Assembly (NCBI GenBank): GCA_003049465.1
Contig: PYSS01000075.1
Span: 62,001 to 126,000, forward strand
Source of the DNA: Magnaporthiopsis rhizophila
Taxonomy: Eukaryota > Ascomycota > Sordariomycetes > Magnaporthales > Magnaporthaceae
Length of the DNA: 64,000 bases
Direction: 5' to 3'
Shown here: one piece after another, positions 46,429 through 58,445 of the stretch
Layout: each line of letters starts with the position of its first letter
Numbering within the stretch: the first letter of the stretch is position 1
Translations under genes and position numbers: made by a program
The notes under the pieces: generated by a model
Databases searched by the model: none
The model's input: only the letters and a program-made list of their open reading frames with translations
Told to the model about the DNA's origin: nothing

Positions 46429-47816
46429 TCACCGCATGATCTCCTGGTAGATGAACTGCTTCAGCTGCTCCTTGCTCAGGTTGTCCTTGTGCTTGTCAAA
46501 GTCGAAGAACTCCTCCGGGATGGGAGGCGCGGTCGGCTCATCATCGGGGTCGTGGTAGGGCTCCAGGTACGGGTGCTTCAGGGCCTCCTCGACCGTGATG
46601 CGCTTGACCGGGTTGAACGCCAGGAGCTTCTCGAGCAGGTCGAGGGCGAGGTCTGACGTTTTGGGGAACAGAGTCCTGAATGGCACCTTCTTCTTGAAGG
46701 GAAGCGATCGGATGTACTCCCGAGCACGCCGCGACTTGATTCCGTAGTAGTCCTCCATCGTTGGGGTACCGAGGACGTCCAGGATCAGAGTAAGCTGGTG
46801 GTGGTCTGGAGCGGTGTGTGTCAGTCACTGCCCGAATCATGGCGGCAGGCGCATTTGCAAAAAGGGAGGGAGTAAAAGCGAAACGGCAAGAAATCGCGCA
46901 GGACATGGGGGCAAGAGGCGGCGGGCAACTTACAGTCCTTGCCAGGGAACAGGGGTTTGCCGCTAAGCATCTCGGCGAGAATGCAGCCGACGGACCACAC
47001 GTCGATGGCCTTCGTGTACTCCTTGAAGGTCAACATGATCTCGGGGGCACGGTACCAACGGGTGGCCACGTATTCGGTCATGAAGCCCGAGTTGTCCTCC
47101 TGGGAGGCGGCGGAGCGGGCCAGACCGAAATCGCAGACCTTGAGGTCGCAGTTGGCGTTGAGCAGAAGATTGGACGGCTTCAGATCGCGGTGTAGGACGT
47201 TGGCCGAGTGCATGGCCTTGAGTGCGCGCAGGGTCTGGTAGATAAAGTACTGGCAGTGGTCATCCGAAAGGTCTTGGGTGCGGATGACACGGTGCATGTC
47301 GGTCTCCATGAGCTCCTGCAAAGTAGCGGTGGCGGTGGCGGAGGAGCGACGTGATCGAGGTTAGCAAACGGAGCAGATAACAGACCAGGAATCGGGGCAC
47401 AAGGGAAACGGAACGTACCTGGATCAGGTAGACCTCGTTAAAGGTCTCATAGCTCCGTGGCTTCTGGATGTCGAGAATGGAAATGATGTTCTCGTGGTTG
47501 AAGTATCTGAGCAGCTTCATCTCGCGCAGGGTTCTTAGGCAGAACATGGAGTGGTCGAAAGGGGTGATCTTCTTGATGGCGACCTTTTGGCCCGAGGGCT
47601 TGTGGATGGCGGAGCTACAAACGGGAGAAGGCCGTTGTTAGTTGTGATCATGGGGCCGGGACGCGGTGGCGGCAGCGGTGGCGGCGACGGCAAAACATAC
47701 CAGACGACTCCATAGGCACCCTCGCCGACGACATCCTGGATGTCGTACTGCTCGCTGACGTTGAAGGATATCTTGCGAGACCCCGACGAGTTGCTGGGCG
47801 GGTTGGCTCGAGACAT
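46429..47816 (-). CDS. PMK1: Fus3/Kss1-type MAP kinase (PMK1/MAK-2 orthologue)
   Basis: Terminal kinase of the pheromone/invasive-growth cascade; orthologues control appressorium formation, plant or host invasion and cell fusion in filamentous ascomycetes. Four exons, 47816-47701, 47614-47419, 47315-46934 and 46805-46429, encode 356 aa, exactly the family length. The P-loop GEGAYGVV is at 31-38, HRDLKPSN at 146-153, DFG at 166-168 and the dual-phosphorylation TEY at about 184-186 within GFMTEYVATRWYR. The common-docking region and C-terminal FIYQEIMR are intact. The protein is so similar to the Magnaporthe/Neurospora enzymes that it is a good marker of a Sordariomycete source. Introns are short and in phase. 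The name PMK1 is by resemblance. Upstream lies a 2.5-kb gap. Confidence 0.97.
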
Positions 47817-50247
47817 GACGGCGCCGGGTCGCGGGCTCGATGGCCGGCTCTCAGGATCGGTTTGCGAGACGCCGCGGGGCAGTGGGGGGTGGGTGGTCAG
47901 GTTTGGGTTTGGGCGGTGTTGGTAAAAGTGTGGTGGTGGTTTTTGGTTGTGTTTAGCTTGAGGGTCTGAAAGCCGAGAAGAGGCGGGGGGTTTGGTTTGG
48001 TCTGGTCCAACTGCACAGCGGGTGTGGAGGAGCCAAGGACGTGGGAGGCGGGCAGGCGGCAGAAAGTCAGGGTATCCTTATTCGATTGCCGAAACAGGCC
48101 AGCGCGGACAGACGGAATAAGGCGGCGTGCGGCAGACAAAGCCGAGGCGGGTAGAACAATCGAAAAGGTAGAATGAAGGACGGGAGACTACCTAGGGAGA
48201 GTAGGAGAAGAAGAAAAAAAGAAAAAAAGGAAAGAGCTGGGAGAAAACGGAAAGCAAACGGCGGGATAAAGGGAACCGAAATTAACGATATGAGAGGAGG
48301 CCGTGGCCGAGACGAGACGGGAAGGGGACCAGGCCAGGCCAGCAGACGGGTTCGTGGTTGTTTGTTGGATCGTCAAGCTTGAGCGTCCAAGCGCGTCTTC
48401 AGGGCCTGACTGCTTGCTGGGCCTATTGGGGATTGGGACAGCGGTGGGCGGGCGGCTCCAAAACGAGAGAGGGGTGCGGCGCCCCCTTTTTTCGCTTGTT
48501 ACCTTCTCTGTATCTGGTCGGCGGGCGGAGGAGGGCGGGCCAGGCACGGGGCGGTTGTGGAACGTGTGTGTCGCCTATCAAATTGGGGTGGGTAGCACAC
48601 ACAACCGTAGCGACGAGCAAACGACATGAAAAAATCCGGATACAGCAGCAACAGCACAGCGCTCAGTCGAGTGGGCGGGGTATGTCGTCTGCCAGCCCAG
48701 CACAAGTGAGGGGCACATACATAGCCGGGCATCAAATGGAGCTCGCGCTAATTCACAGTGCTCAACTCTTAGCGGCTGACGGGCGCATTTTTAGGAGGGG
48801 TCCCAGCAAGAGGCCAGGCCTAGGCCCAGGCCGTTGTGCCGTTCAGACTTCCATCGGGCAGTCTGTGTGCTGTCTGCAGGTGCCTGTATCCCGTATCCCG
48901 TGTCTTGGAATTCTCGTATGTGATGTGTGGTCGTGCCTTCCTCCCAAGTTTGCCTGTCCTAGTGCGGGCGGGCCTGGCCTGTCGAGTCGTGGATCACGAA
49001 AACGGCAAAACCCACGACCCAGTCTGAATCGTCCCATGTTTAGGTTTTTCTTTCTTATTTTTATTTTAGAATTCTTCTTTCAGTTGCTCGCAGTGTGATC
49101 AGTCCCAACAACTCCCACCAACTGCAATGGCCCGCGACCTTTTTAGCCCAACCCGACCAGCGCCCCGCTGTGATTGGTCGGGTGCTGTGCCGCAACGAAT
49201 CGTGCCGACAAGGGCCTGCTGCTGCTACAGCCGCAGCGCCCACCTCCCTCCTCTCCTTTATTTTCTTCTTTTTTGCGTCTTTACTTCTTCCGTCCTCTGC
49301 CCACCGTCTCGGCAGACCTGCCTGCTGCCTCGTCTGCCTTGGCCTTAATTGTCAGCTTTGTACTGCATGACCGCATAGCCGCCCTCCCCGGTGCTGCTCA
49401 CTCGCGCGGGCTTTCGTAGCCGCCCACTCCCACCCCTCGGCGCCTGCGTTTCAGTCACACCGGAGCCGTTTCATGACTGGCCCAGATGCCCGTATCCCAA
49501 GCCCAGTCCTGAGGGATGGATGGTGGGGTGGCTGAGGCTTGGGACGTGTGTCCAATCACGCCGCCTCTGCGAAGCACCCGTCACCTCCAAGTCAACATTC
49601 GGCCGTCTCTTACGCCCCCAGCCTAGGTGCCTTGCTATCCAAGGCTACTACTGTGTTCTGCTTGTTGGTTGGAGGCCCGCAGGAGTCAGGGCCCTGCCTG
49701 CGTCGGTAGCGCGTGCCTCCCGAACGACTTGCATAACCGACCTCACAAGAGGCGCTGTCATGTTCCATGCATCTCTGCCGGCCCTCGAGAGTCTCCTGCA
49801 CCCAAAAGCCACGAGGCGGCCGCTAGACAAGAGGCCTATGAAGGCTGCAGTTCCTCGACCGTCTTCTGACCGTCCTCTCCCACATGCCCCTTCCCGACGG
49901 GCCCTTGGCCCGGCGCTTCTATGCATCCCGAGTCACATCATGTGACGGGACTGCCCACGAGTACACTAATGGCCGAGAGGAACAGATGTGGGCAGGTAGG
50001 TGGGCGTGTGACAGGCAATGCGGGTAGAAGCCTCGGTAGCCCTTCAGCAGGTCCTGAATGGTAGCATTTCACGTGCACGCCGGGTTGGTATGTGTCGACG
50101 CTTTTCCTACCAGGTGTGTGGACTAAAAACTGGGCGTCGAGGCGGCCGGTCTATACACTAAAACGCGTCTGAACACGCAACAGCATCCCATTAAAGTTGT
50201 TTCTTTTTTTTTCGTTTCCATATCTGATCCTGGCTGCATTTTACTCT
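47817..50247. other. 2.4-kb region upstream of the MAP kinase
   Basis: Holds the MAP kinase promoter and leader and the SEC24 3' flank. No gene supported. The plus strand is G-rich near 47880-48010 and purine-rich near 48175-48300 (GAAGAAGAAAAAAAGAAAAA-like), meaning a C-rich then pyrimidine-rich leader for the kinase transcript. Open frames in 48300-49950 overlap each other and have no domain. Confidence 0.5.
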
Positions 50248-53194
50248 TTACTGCACAACCTGTTTGTTTGATGAGATGAAGATTAATATCAAAACGCTAG
50301 ATATCGGCAAATGTGGGGTCGAAGGAGATTTCCTAGCTTACCTTCTCTCTCAATGTCCCCATCCATTGCTGATAGCTCATGCCCTGGTCCGCGCGGTCTT
50401 CCACCAGCAGCGTCTGTGCCCACAGCTTCAGACTGGGCTCGCCGTCCTCGCGGACGATATACAGGTGCGGCACGATTATACTGCCAACCCCACGGGACTT
50501 GTAGTCGCGGCTCTTGGCGATCACCGCCCGCACCCGCTCGTTGAAGTCGTTGTCAAGCTCCGGCACGCTGCCCTTGCCCGCCCGCAGCTGTGTCCGGTCG
50601 CCCACCCCAAAGACGTCCAACAGGAGCTGCGGCACCGCATCCCTGCCGACCCAGAGGAACTGGACCTGCCCATCGTCGATCAGGTACAGGCCGAAGGACT
50701 GGAACCTTTCCGACGACAGGTTCATGGGCGGCGGCAGTACAATCTGGCTCGTCTCCGGGTCGGGAATGCCCGCATTGTCTGGCATGTCGTGCAGCGAGTA
50801 GAGCCGGGGGTAAATGTACTGCACGAGCAACGGTAGCGGCAGTGTCGACAGGAGGCAGAGCGCAGCCGAACGCAAGTCCGACGGAATCTGCGCCGACTTG
50901 CGCATGCCCACGTTCTTGATCAGGCCCAGGAACAGCGCCGGCAGGGCCCGGAGGTTGGACGGGAACTGCAGGCCACCGCCCATGCTGCCGCCCCCGAGCT
51001 CCTTGCGGAAGGTCTGGAGCAGCTCCGTGACCTTGCTTTGCAGAGAGTCGCGCGCCGCCTCCAGGCCGCTGCTGAGTGCCCGCTCCACCGCCTTGTGGCT
51101 GAAGTAGGTCGTGATGGCGCACTGGTCGGCCGACGCGTACACGTCGGCTAGGTTGGTCGTCGTCGGCAGCGCCAGGGTCATGACCCGGATGCGCCGCTCG
51201 CCGTTGCAAGTCGTGTGCAGAACCGCCGTCTGCATGCACACCACGCTCTTGCCCAGCGTCTCGTCGATGGCCACCTCGACCACGTAGCACTGGTCGCGCG
51301 GGAAGGCCGGGAAGGCACACAGGTCGGAGCTTCGGTTGAAGAAGTTGCCGTAGAAGGTGCTCATGCGCAGACCCGTAGTCGCACGCACGCGGAGCACCGC
51401 CTCCAGCCCGATCTCGGACGACAGGTAGTCGCTGAACTCGGAGGCGAATTTGATGGCGTCCTCTGGCCGCCCGGCATTCCACCCGGGGTAAAACCACGTC
51501 TGGCCGCCCGTGTACCTGGGCAGGTTGCTCAGCGACGCCACATCTTGGTACTGCGACGAGAAGAGGAACATGTCGATCGAGACCTGGTTCTTGGAGCACT
51601 CGACTGCGAAGCTCTTGTAGAAGCTGTTGGCCGTCTGCAGGAGGCCATTCTCCTTGGACGTGCCCAGGAGCTTCTTGTCCTCGCGCATTTCGAGCTTGCC
51701 ATAACCCAAGTTGGGCAGCGACGCACTGAGAACCACCATCTTGCCTCCCAGCGGCGAGATGAGCTTGTGGCCGGCGCGCAGAGCGGAGCCCATGCAGGAG
51801 CCGTTGTTGGTGGTGTTGAGGAACATGTCGGGCAACTTGGTTAGGAAGTTCTCGATGCTCTGCCGGCACTCGGTGAGCGGGACGAGCAGCTCCTGGGGCA
51901 CGGGCAGGAAGGGCTCGTCGAGATCGCTCACGACGAGCATGTTTGTTTCGCCGTTCTCCTCGCTGTCCTTGGGCACGGCGAAGTAGTGCAGGCTCGAGTC
52001 GACGGCGATGAAGCCGAGGCGCGTGCGCCGGTCCGCGTTCGGAATCCGGTTAAGACTGTCGAGGATCGTGCGGGCGCTGGTGGCCAGGAGGCCGGTTGAC
52101 ACGGCGGCGAAGCTCACGTCGATCAGGAAGAGGTAGACCAGGGGCTGGGGAGGGCGCACCATGTACTCCTGCGGGGCGACGAACTCGACGACGGCGTGGT
52201 TGAGCTCGGGCCGCTGCCATCTGTCGACGCTCCTCTGCTCGGCGGGATCCCAGTCGAAGGCTTGGGGCACGTCGTTGGTGAGATTGCACATATTGCAGCG
52301 CCATCTGTGCCCCTGATCCAGAAACGTAACAAAGGGGTTTATATACGAGCGGCACCGCCGGCAGCGCGAGATAACCTGGTCCTGCACGATGGGGACAGGG
52401 TCGTCTATGTCGTGCAGCGAGCCGTAGGGTTGGATTACCAGGGCAAACGGCAGCTTAGACTTCTTCAGAAGCGAGTGCGTAGTAGGCACAGCGTTGAGAG
52501 TCGAGCGGACATACTTGGGCGAGCAATTCGCCAGAGGTGACGTGGTCACGCTGGAGTTGGGCGGCAGGATGACGGGCGGAGGAGGGAAGTCGAGCTCCGA
52601 CACGTTGAAGGGCTGGTTGAGCAGATCGGTCGGGTAGAGCTGGTTCAGGGGTCCGGAGCGGGCCTGCTGGGCAGGCGGCATTTGAGGCTGCTGTTGCCCG
52701 GGGCCGAGCTGCATGCCCGCCATGCCCTGGGTCAAACCGCCGACACCACCAGGGCCCATGCCGGGGGCGACGGGGCCAGGAGCGGCGGCGCCAGGGTAGT
52801 AGGGCTCGGGGGCTTGGTAGCCGCCCACGCCGGGAGGAGGCTGCTGGGGAGAAAAGGGCTGGGGCGCGCCGTACGCGGCGGCCTGCTGCGGATCCTGCTG
52901 CGGGTAGGCGGCGCCGTAGGGGGCCGGGGCGCCGGGGGCTGCAGGCATGCCGTACTGCGGGGCAGCACCGGCGCCCATAGGAGGAGCACCGCCAGGCCCA
53001 ACATTAGCGCCAACGCCGACATCGAATGCGCCAGCAGCGTAGTTTCGCTTCTTTTTCTTGCCGGCTTCGGCGGCGGCGGGGGCGCCTTGAGGCGGAGGTG
53101 GAGCGGCGTGTGCATCGAAGCCCTGCTCCGCGTAGGGCGATTGCTGCTGGCCGTACGGCTGCTGGCCGCCGTAGCCGTCATCAGGGGCCGCCAT
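50248..53194 (-). CDS. SEC24: COPII cargo-adaptor coat subunit Sec24
   Basis: Cargo-binding subunit of the Sec23/24 inner coat of ER exit vesicles. The main exon 53194-50342 covers 951 codons. The N-terminal 190 residues are Gln/Pro/Gly/Ala-rich and disordered with a KKKKRNYAAGAF block. Then follow the zinc finger (CRRC at 278-281, CNMC at 300-303), the trunk domain beginning VYLFLIDVSFAAVSTGL, beta-sandwich, helical domain and C-terminal gelsolin-like domain (FGLYLIDDGQVQFLWVGRDA). The frame read straight through ends LREKVS at 50333, but that stop overlaps a GTAAGC donor; a 82-nt intron to an acceptor at 50260 would give a final 12-nt exon and end LREKVVQ at 50248. I prefer the spliced end with modest confidence. 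The start ATG at 53194 has a GCC-ATG-G-like context. Confidence 0.92.
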
Positions 53195-54756
53195 GGTCAA
53201 GGCTGGCGGGTCGAAGCAGAGGTCGGGCGGGGAAGATGGTGTCCAGGAGCCAAGCTAGAGTGAGGATTACGCTGTCTGGCGATGCGGCTCGAGTACGACT
53301 GAGGGCGGGAGTGCGGGCAGGGTGCGCTGCGGCAACGGGCTGCGGGCGCCGGGAAGCAGAAAACAGGAAAATTGACCTTTCGTGTTAAGACGTAACAGAG
53401 GAGCGAGGCTCGAGTTCGAGGTCGAGGACGGGGAGGCGGTTGGGTAGAGTGGGTTGATAGGGATGGTAGGCGGTAGTTGTCAGTCTCAGGCAAAGACGAT
53501 CTGGCCACAGCAACAAGCAGCGCAGCGCAAGCCGAGGGCGGGGAGAATTAGCTGGCGGGGCTGCGCAAAAACCCTGGCTGCTGGTTGCGTCACAAAAAGC
53601 TCGGGACGCTCGGGGGGAAAAAGGCCAGATGGTAATTGGGCTCAGCCTCGCCTGGAACCGGTCATGTTGATGAGCAGCGGAGTCGCAAAGAGGATGTTCA
53701 GTCGTCGTTGGGCGCGATGCGGTACATCGGTGGTTCCGCCAGCTGGCGTCGGTGAGAGCTCTGCCCTGCTCCGTCCTGAGTGGGCTGCAGTCGCCGTCCT
53801 CTCAAGCCACGTAGCCTTGGGGTTGTGGCTGGTAGGTATGCAGTCGCCACATTTCCGTCCCGATATCTACTCGACTCGGAAAGGTGGGGCCTGGACTGGA
53901 GCACTGACTTTGGTTACGAACCCCTCATTTAAGATTAGGTGTGCGAACGTGAGCCGCGTCTCCAAAACCAGGCAAGCCAAAAGCACATGGAAGAGAAAAG
54001 GCAGGGGCAGTTTCTCCACCATGGGCTGCGCGCGTTCCGTTGTCGGCTGGAGCGGCCATCTTCCAAGACACCTCCCGTCCATTGCCTCCTACAAGAATCA
54101 ACATGAGATGGGATGGTGCCACAGCCGAGGGTAGACAGGCAGCACTGTCACTGCGATATGTTGCTGCCCTCATTGCTGCCACTCCAACAATCAGAAGACA
54201 TAACCTTTTAGCGGCCTCGGCTTGAGGCTGACACTAATTTACAGCTCGGGCTGAATCCTAGTCTTAGACCATACGCTGTGCTCGCTGCCCCTTGACTGAC
54301 ACCTGTGACCCTCCTGTGATCCTGCAGGCCCGTTCCCCATTTTGCATCACCCCCTGGCTTGCCGGGAATCTATTTTTGAACTTTCTATTTCCTCTGTCCG
54401 CGGCCCCGGCAAAGACAACAGCCAAACCTGAAAATAAGGCAGAAGCCGACCCGTGCCGTTCCTTTTCCCAGATCCCAATCCCGCCTGCCTTCCGCGCTCC
54501 CTCTCGCGAACTCCAATACTACGTCCCATTTGTTGCGTTAACCGCCTTCGTCCTCCCCCACACCCAGCGTTTGCAGTACCTGTCAAGCCATCGTCCTGCG
54601 ACTCCTTCCCATTGGTCCTGTGCCGCTCTGCCAATCCTGCAAGGCAGCCCGGAAGAAAGCCGACGTCGCAGAATCGTCGCGGACAAAACCAAACCAGACG
54701 AAATCTGACCAAAAAAAAAAAAAAAAAAAAAAAAAAAAACATCGTCACCGCCAGCC
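53195..54756. other. Divergent region between SEC24 and the small membrane protein
   Basis: About 1.56 kb of promoter and leader sequence for two divergent genes. No gene supported. It ends in the A29 tract described separately, 17 bp before the start codon of the rightward gene. Confidence 0.5.
54711..54739 (+). repeat. A29 homopolymer in the 5' leader of the small membrane protein gene
   Basis: Uninterrupted run of 29 A ending 17 nt before the ATG at 54757, hence probably within the mRNA leader. Confidence 0.9.
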
Positions 54757-55216
54757 ATGGCTTGGGGGAAATCGAAGCCGGCGGCCGCTCCGTCCACCTT
54801 TAGGTCAGTCATGCGTGCGCTTCCATTCGAGTCCTCTGTCGCCTGTATGCGCCGCCTTCTGCGCGTCAAGGCTAGCCTCACATGCACATGCGACAGTGGG
54901 AAGAAACCCAGCCAAGGCCGCTAACTCGCAATTCGCGTCTTTCCCCAATTATAGCCAAGTGCTCCCCCTCGTCATCTTCTTCGCCATCGTCGGCGGCCTG
55001 GGCTGGGTCGGCTACCAGATCTACCTGACGTCCAACCAGATCCAGAAGGAGGCGAGCGACCGCATGAACAAGAAGAACGTCGTCTTCACAAAGGACGGCG
55101 TCCGCGTCGGAGTCAAGCACGTCGACGACGAAAGATACGTCGACGCCACCCAGAAGTGGGTCGTCAAGGCCTGGGACCACGCGGCCGACTCCAAGAAGAC
55201 GAGCAAGAGGAAGTGA
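54757..55216 (+). CDS. Small single-span membrane protein, 102 aa
   Basis: Conserved-looking fungal hypothetical protein; I do not know its function. Exons 54757-54803 and 54955-55216 (151-nt intron, GTCAGT..ATAG) give 102 aa. A short basic N-terminus (MAWGKSKPAAAPSTF) precedes a hydrophobic segment at about residues 18-40 (VLPLVIFFAIVGGLGWVGYQ), followed by a hydrophilic C-terminal region with KKNVVFTKDGVRVGVKHVDD and TQKWVVKAWDHA, ending in a Lys-rich tail. The layout suggests a type of tail-out single-pass protein of ER or mitochondrial membranes, but the compartment is inferred only from its shape. The TGA stop overlaps a GTGAGA splice-donor-like sequence and is followed in frame by 89 more codons, so an alternative C-terminus is possible. 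Confidence 0.8.
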
Positions 55217-55270
55217 GACGGGCTCAGGGATAGATTCACGCGGCTGCGAGAGCGCATAGCCGAGAAGCGA

Positions 55271-55391
55271 TTCAAGAGAGAACAAGAGAAGTCTCACGAG
55301 AAGAAGGCTCGAGAGAAGGCTCAACAGAAGGTTCTTCAAGAGCTGTCTCGAGAGAAACCTCAAGAGAAGGCTCAAGAGAAGGCGCAGAAAA
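55271..55391 (+). repeat. Degenerate tandem repeat of a GAGAAGGCTCAA-like unit
   Basis: About ten imperfect units of 12-15 nt, each containing GAGAA. In the frame of the upstream gene they read as EK/QEK-rich peptide (REKPQEKAQEKAQK). Confidence 0.75.
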
Positions 55392-55542
55392 TCCGCACTG
55401 GGGCTTTTTCTCGCGTCCGCCATCTAGTCCCTGGCAGGAGGAAGAGCTGTCCCGCAGCCACCAATGAATCAGGGGCTTGCCACTGACTTACGACTTTTTC
55501 CCCATTCACGATACCCACGCTTGCTGAACTGGTTCATGTTAC

Positions 55543-55560
55543 TTTTTTTTTTTTTTTTTT
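55543..55560 (+). repeat. T18 homopolymer
   Basis: Run of 18 T, 120 bp upstream of an A28 run; the two form a potential long A:T stem flanking a 120-bp loop. Confidence 0.9.
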
Positions 55561-55680
55561 CTTCTTAAAGACCTCATTTAGCTTTTTGCCCCAATGGGGC
55601 TGGCTTGCCATTTCCGGCACTTGACGCCATTTTCTTCGGTTTTGCTTAGGTACAGTTATAATAAGAAACTTTCGCCATGC

Positions 55681-55708
55681 AAAAAAAAAAAAAAAAAAAA
55701 AAAAAAAA
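55681..55708 (+). repeat. A28 homopolymer
   Basis: Run of 28 A, third long homopolymer within 1 kb. Confidence 0.9.
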
Positions 55709-56224
55709 CATGAGTCCATTGTGGTGCCAGAAGTGACTCGCGGTATGCGTGGTTGGCCATGTGAACTTGTGCTCTCGAGGGACAATGATAGAGTGAATGG
55801 TGATTTTCAGTGCGTAAATGTTTCCTATCCGAGTGTAGAAAGACATTAGAATCAACACATAACTCATCTACAGATATGCGCGCGAAGTGGATATGTATAG
55901 CCCAACTTGAAGGAAACCACGCCTTCCTCGCTGCCCAGCAGCACCAGTAATCCCTGATTCCTTGACATCAAGGCTCAGCCAGAGCTATAGCCACTTCAAC
56001 ATGCACCTCCCCAGCAACATCGTACGACCCGAGGTAAAAATAAAAAGTAAATTATGGAATAGAAAAGGCCTAAAAGCCACCCAATAAATAATACACCCAA
56101 ATTTCCTGAACCGACCAGAACGCCAGAACGCCAGAAATCCCGCAGCTGCATATTTGTAGCCGATGCCGCCCGCCTCAGAGCCCACAGGGCCAGGCCCATC
56201 TTCGCTACTCATAGCTCATACCTA

Positions 56225-58445
56225 TCATACAGCCAACATCTTTTGGGCGAGCCACTGCCCAGACTGACCCGCCGCCGCCGTGGCCTTTGTGAGGATATCG
56301 GCCCTCGTGTCCTCAAATTGCCGCTTCTGCATGGCCTCGCGCTGCTGGAGTGGGTTCATGGCGTAGCCGCTTGTGGGCGGCGCGAGCCTCGCCGACGAGA
56401 GCAGCTGCTCCACGTTTGACGCGTTGGGGTACGGCTGCGCCACCAGGCCGTCTCTGCGGATGAGCATGGATGGCAGCCTGATCTGGAGCTGTGTAGTGAG
56501 AAAAGTCCGGGTTAGCCAAAGGTGGTTTCCTGCAGTATGAGCCATACCACATTTAGAATACAGGAACACGGAATGCTTACCTCGGAAAGCATCAGGGCGT
56601 ATCGGACACCAAGCTCGTTTCCAATGTACTTCAGTCGGCCGCAGACCCAGGCCCGCTGGGCGTCGGTCGCGTAATCCTGCGAGTGGACGCAGGTGAGCGG
56701 CCAGGTGAGGAAGTAGCCGGACAGGCCCTTGACGACCTCCTCAGAGCCGCAGGCGAAGCCCGAGAGGTCGTGCCTGGCGATGATATCCTTGCGCGTGAGG
56801 TGCCAGCCGAGGTGGTAGGGCACCGAGGCGATAATGTCGGTGATGACGTCGACGCAGGTGCGCGCGGCCGTGGCGTACTCGGGCGTGGTCCGGTAGTCGA
56901 CGGGCGAGCAGACCCAGGCGGCGCACCGCACGATGATGGAGGCCATGATGAGCCTCGAAGTGCGGCACATGTTTGTGACGCTGGCTATCCAGAAGTCCGG
57001 GTACATGTCGACGCGGCCGGGGAAGACCTCGGCCTTGGAGTAGTCTCCGCCGGGAACGTTGTCCTCCCACGCCACCGTCTTGTGGCGCCAGCCGGGTGGA
57101 AGATCCCTGAGCCACATGACGGCCTCTTGGTCGATCAACTGAGCGCGCCGTATCAGGGCGAGCATGAGCTCGATGTTCTCGGGCGTCCTTGCCAATGTCG
57201 TCATCAGCTTCGTCACCTCGGCGCGGAGCTCTCCAGCCTTGATGTTGATGCTCTGACAGCTCGCGGCGGCGGCCGACTTGACCGCATCAGACATCCACCA
57301 CTCGATCCCGTATATGGGCGCCTTGCCAGTAGTGAGAGTATGGATAATCTGGCAACACCAAGGAACAAGGAGTCGTCAGTCATTCGCCATATTCGTCGTG
57401 TGGCATTTCATGTGACTTTTTAGTCCCGTCTGTCTTACCATTTGGGTTCTAACAGCGATAAACAGCAAGAGGCCAAGCTTGCTCCGAAGTTGATTCCTAC
57501 CCCGAGCCTTGACAATTTGAACGGCGCCCTCGATGTGGGACCCCCAAGCGAACATGCCCATTTGCTTCGCTGTGATGTTCTGCATGATGGAAAGTGACGA
57601 TGAGTTAGCAGCGGCCCAGTCACAGGCAGATTAGGCATGTTCCTGATTTCCCGTTGCCTTACCTCAAACAAGCCGAGCAGCAGCACGGCGGCCAGGACCG
57701 AGTCAGTCTTGGAGGCCTCTGGATCGCGGAGCGAAACATGTGTCTTGGCGAGGGCCTTCGTGTACTCGCCCAGAGCACGCTCGCCAAAGTTGATACCGTT
57801 GGCTGTGACCTTGTTACCCAGCGAGGCAAGGGCGCAAGCATTGAAGGCGTGCGTCAGATGACTGTCGCTAGGTTCGTCCTTCATCATGGGAACGAGATAG
57901 TCCATGAAGCCGCGAGAGCCGTCCTGGTGGGGGACTAGGACAAAATTTGCAAAGAAATGGCAGGTCGCGTGCTGCTCGGGCGAGACGGCAAGGCTGGGGA
58001 CGACGACCGAGACCCGGTTGTTGAAGGGGTCCCGGGCGCGGTCTAGAGCCTGGCTGCCCTGGCTGTCGGCCGGAGCCGGGTCCGCGTCAGGGCGGAGGCC
58101 CTGCTTCTGGGCCAATGCCTTGCGGTTGGCCTTTTGTGCCCTCCGCTCAGTGGCCTTGGTCTCGTTGCGGAAGACCAGGTCGAACTCGTCCTTGTAACCG
58201 GGACATTGCCGCCGGGACTTGGCACACTGGTTGCAAGTTGGCTTGGTCTCGTCGCACTTCGGTTATGGTTGGCCATGTTAGTCACTGATGCTCTTCTGTT
58301 CTCTCCTCACTGGTCCGGCCAGCCAGCTCCAAGTAACATATCCAAGCAACCAGGCCGAGAACAGCCCGTACGGCCGACACCGTACCTTGATACGTCGGGT
58401 CCTGCACATCTGGCAGCCCCGCGAGGGTTTTCCGCAGTAGACCAT
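56225..58445 (-). CDS. Zn(II)2Cys6 fungal transcription factor, 608 aa
   Basis: Zinc binuclear-cluster regulator, specific to fungi. Five exons, 58445-58386, 58256-57663, 57579-57439, 57348-56581 and 56488-56225, all in phase, encode 608 aa. The DNA-binding cluster at residues 11-38 is split by the first intron: GCQMCRTRRIK joined to CDETKPTCNQCAKSRRQCPG, giving all six cysteines with normal spacing, followed by basic residues. The middle region (about 90-500) is the helical fungal-specific domain of the DUF3468 type, including HLTHAFNACALASLGNK and KYIGNELGVRYALML. The C-terminal part is Gln/Arg-rich. Targets cannot be predicted from sequence; no pathway genes lie nearby, so this is not a cluster regulator as far as the window shows. 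Start chosen at the ATG giving the shortest N-terminus before the cluster (MVYCGKPSRG), as common in this family. Confidence 0.9.

Larger units (their letters stand above)
55217..56224. other. 3' flanks with charged in-frame open frame and homopolymers
   Basis: From 55217 to 55486 an open frame continues that of the preceding gene, with degenerate repeats of GAGAAGGCTCAA. Beyond it lie T18 (55543-55560) and A28 (55681-55708). The rest, to 56224, is the 3' flank of the transcription factor gene; no gene is supported. Confidence 0.5.

Noticed and set aside
55543..55708. T18...A28 segment as a definite transposon
   Set aside because: No terminal repeats beyond the homopolymers, no coding capacity and no clear target-site duplication; kept only as a question.
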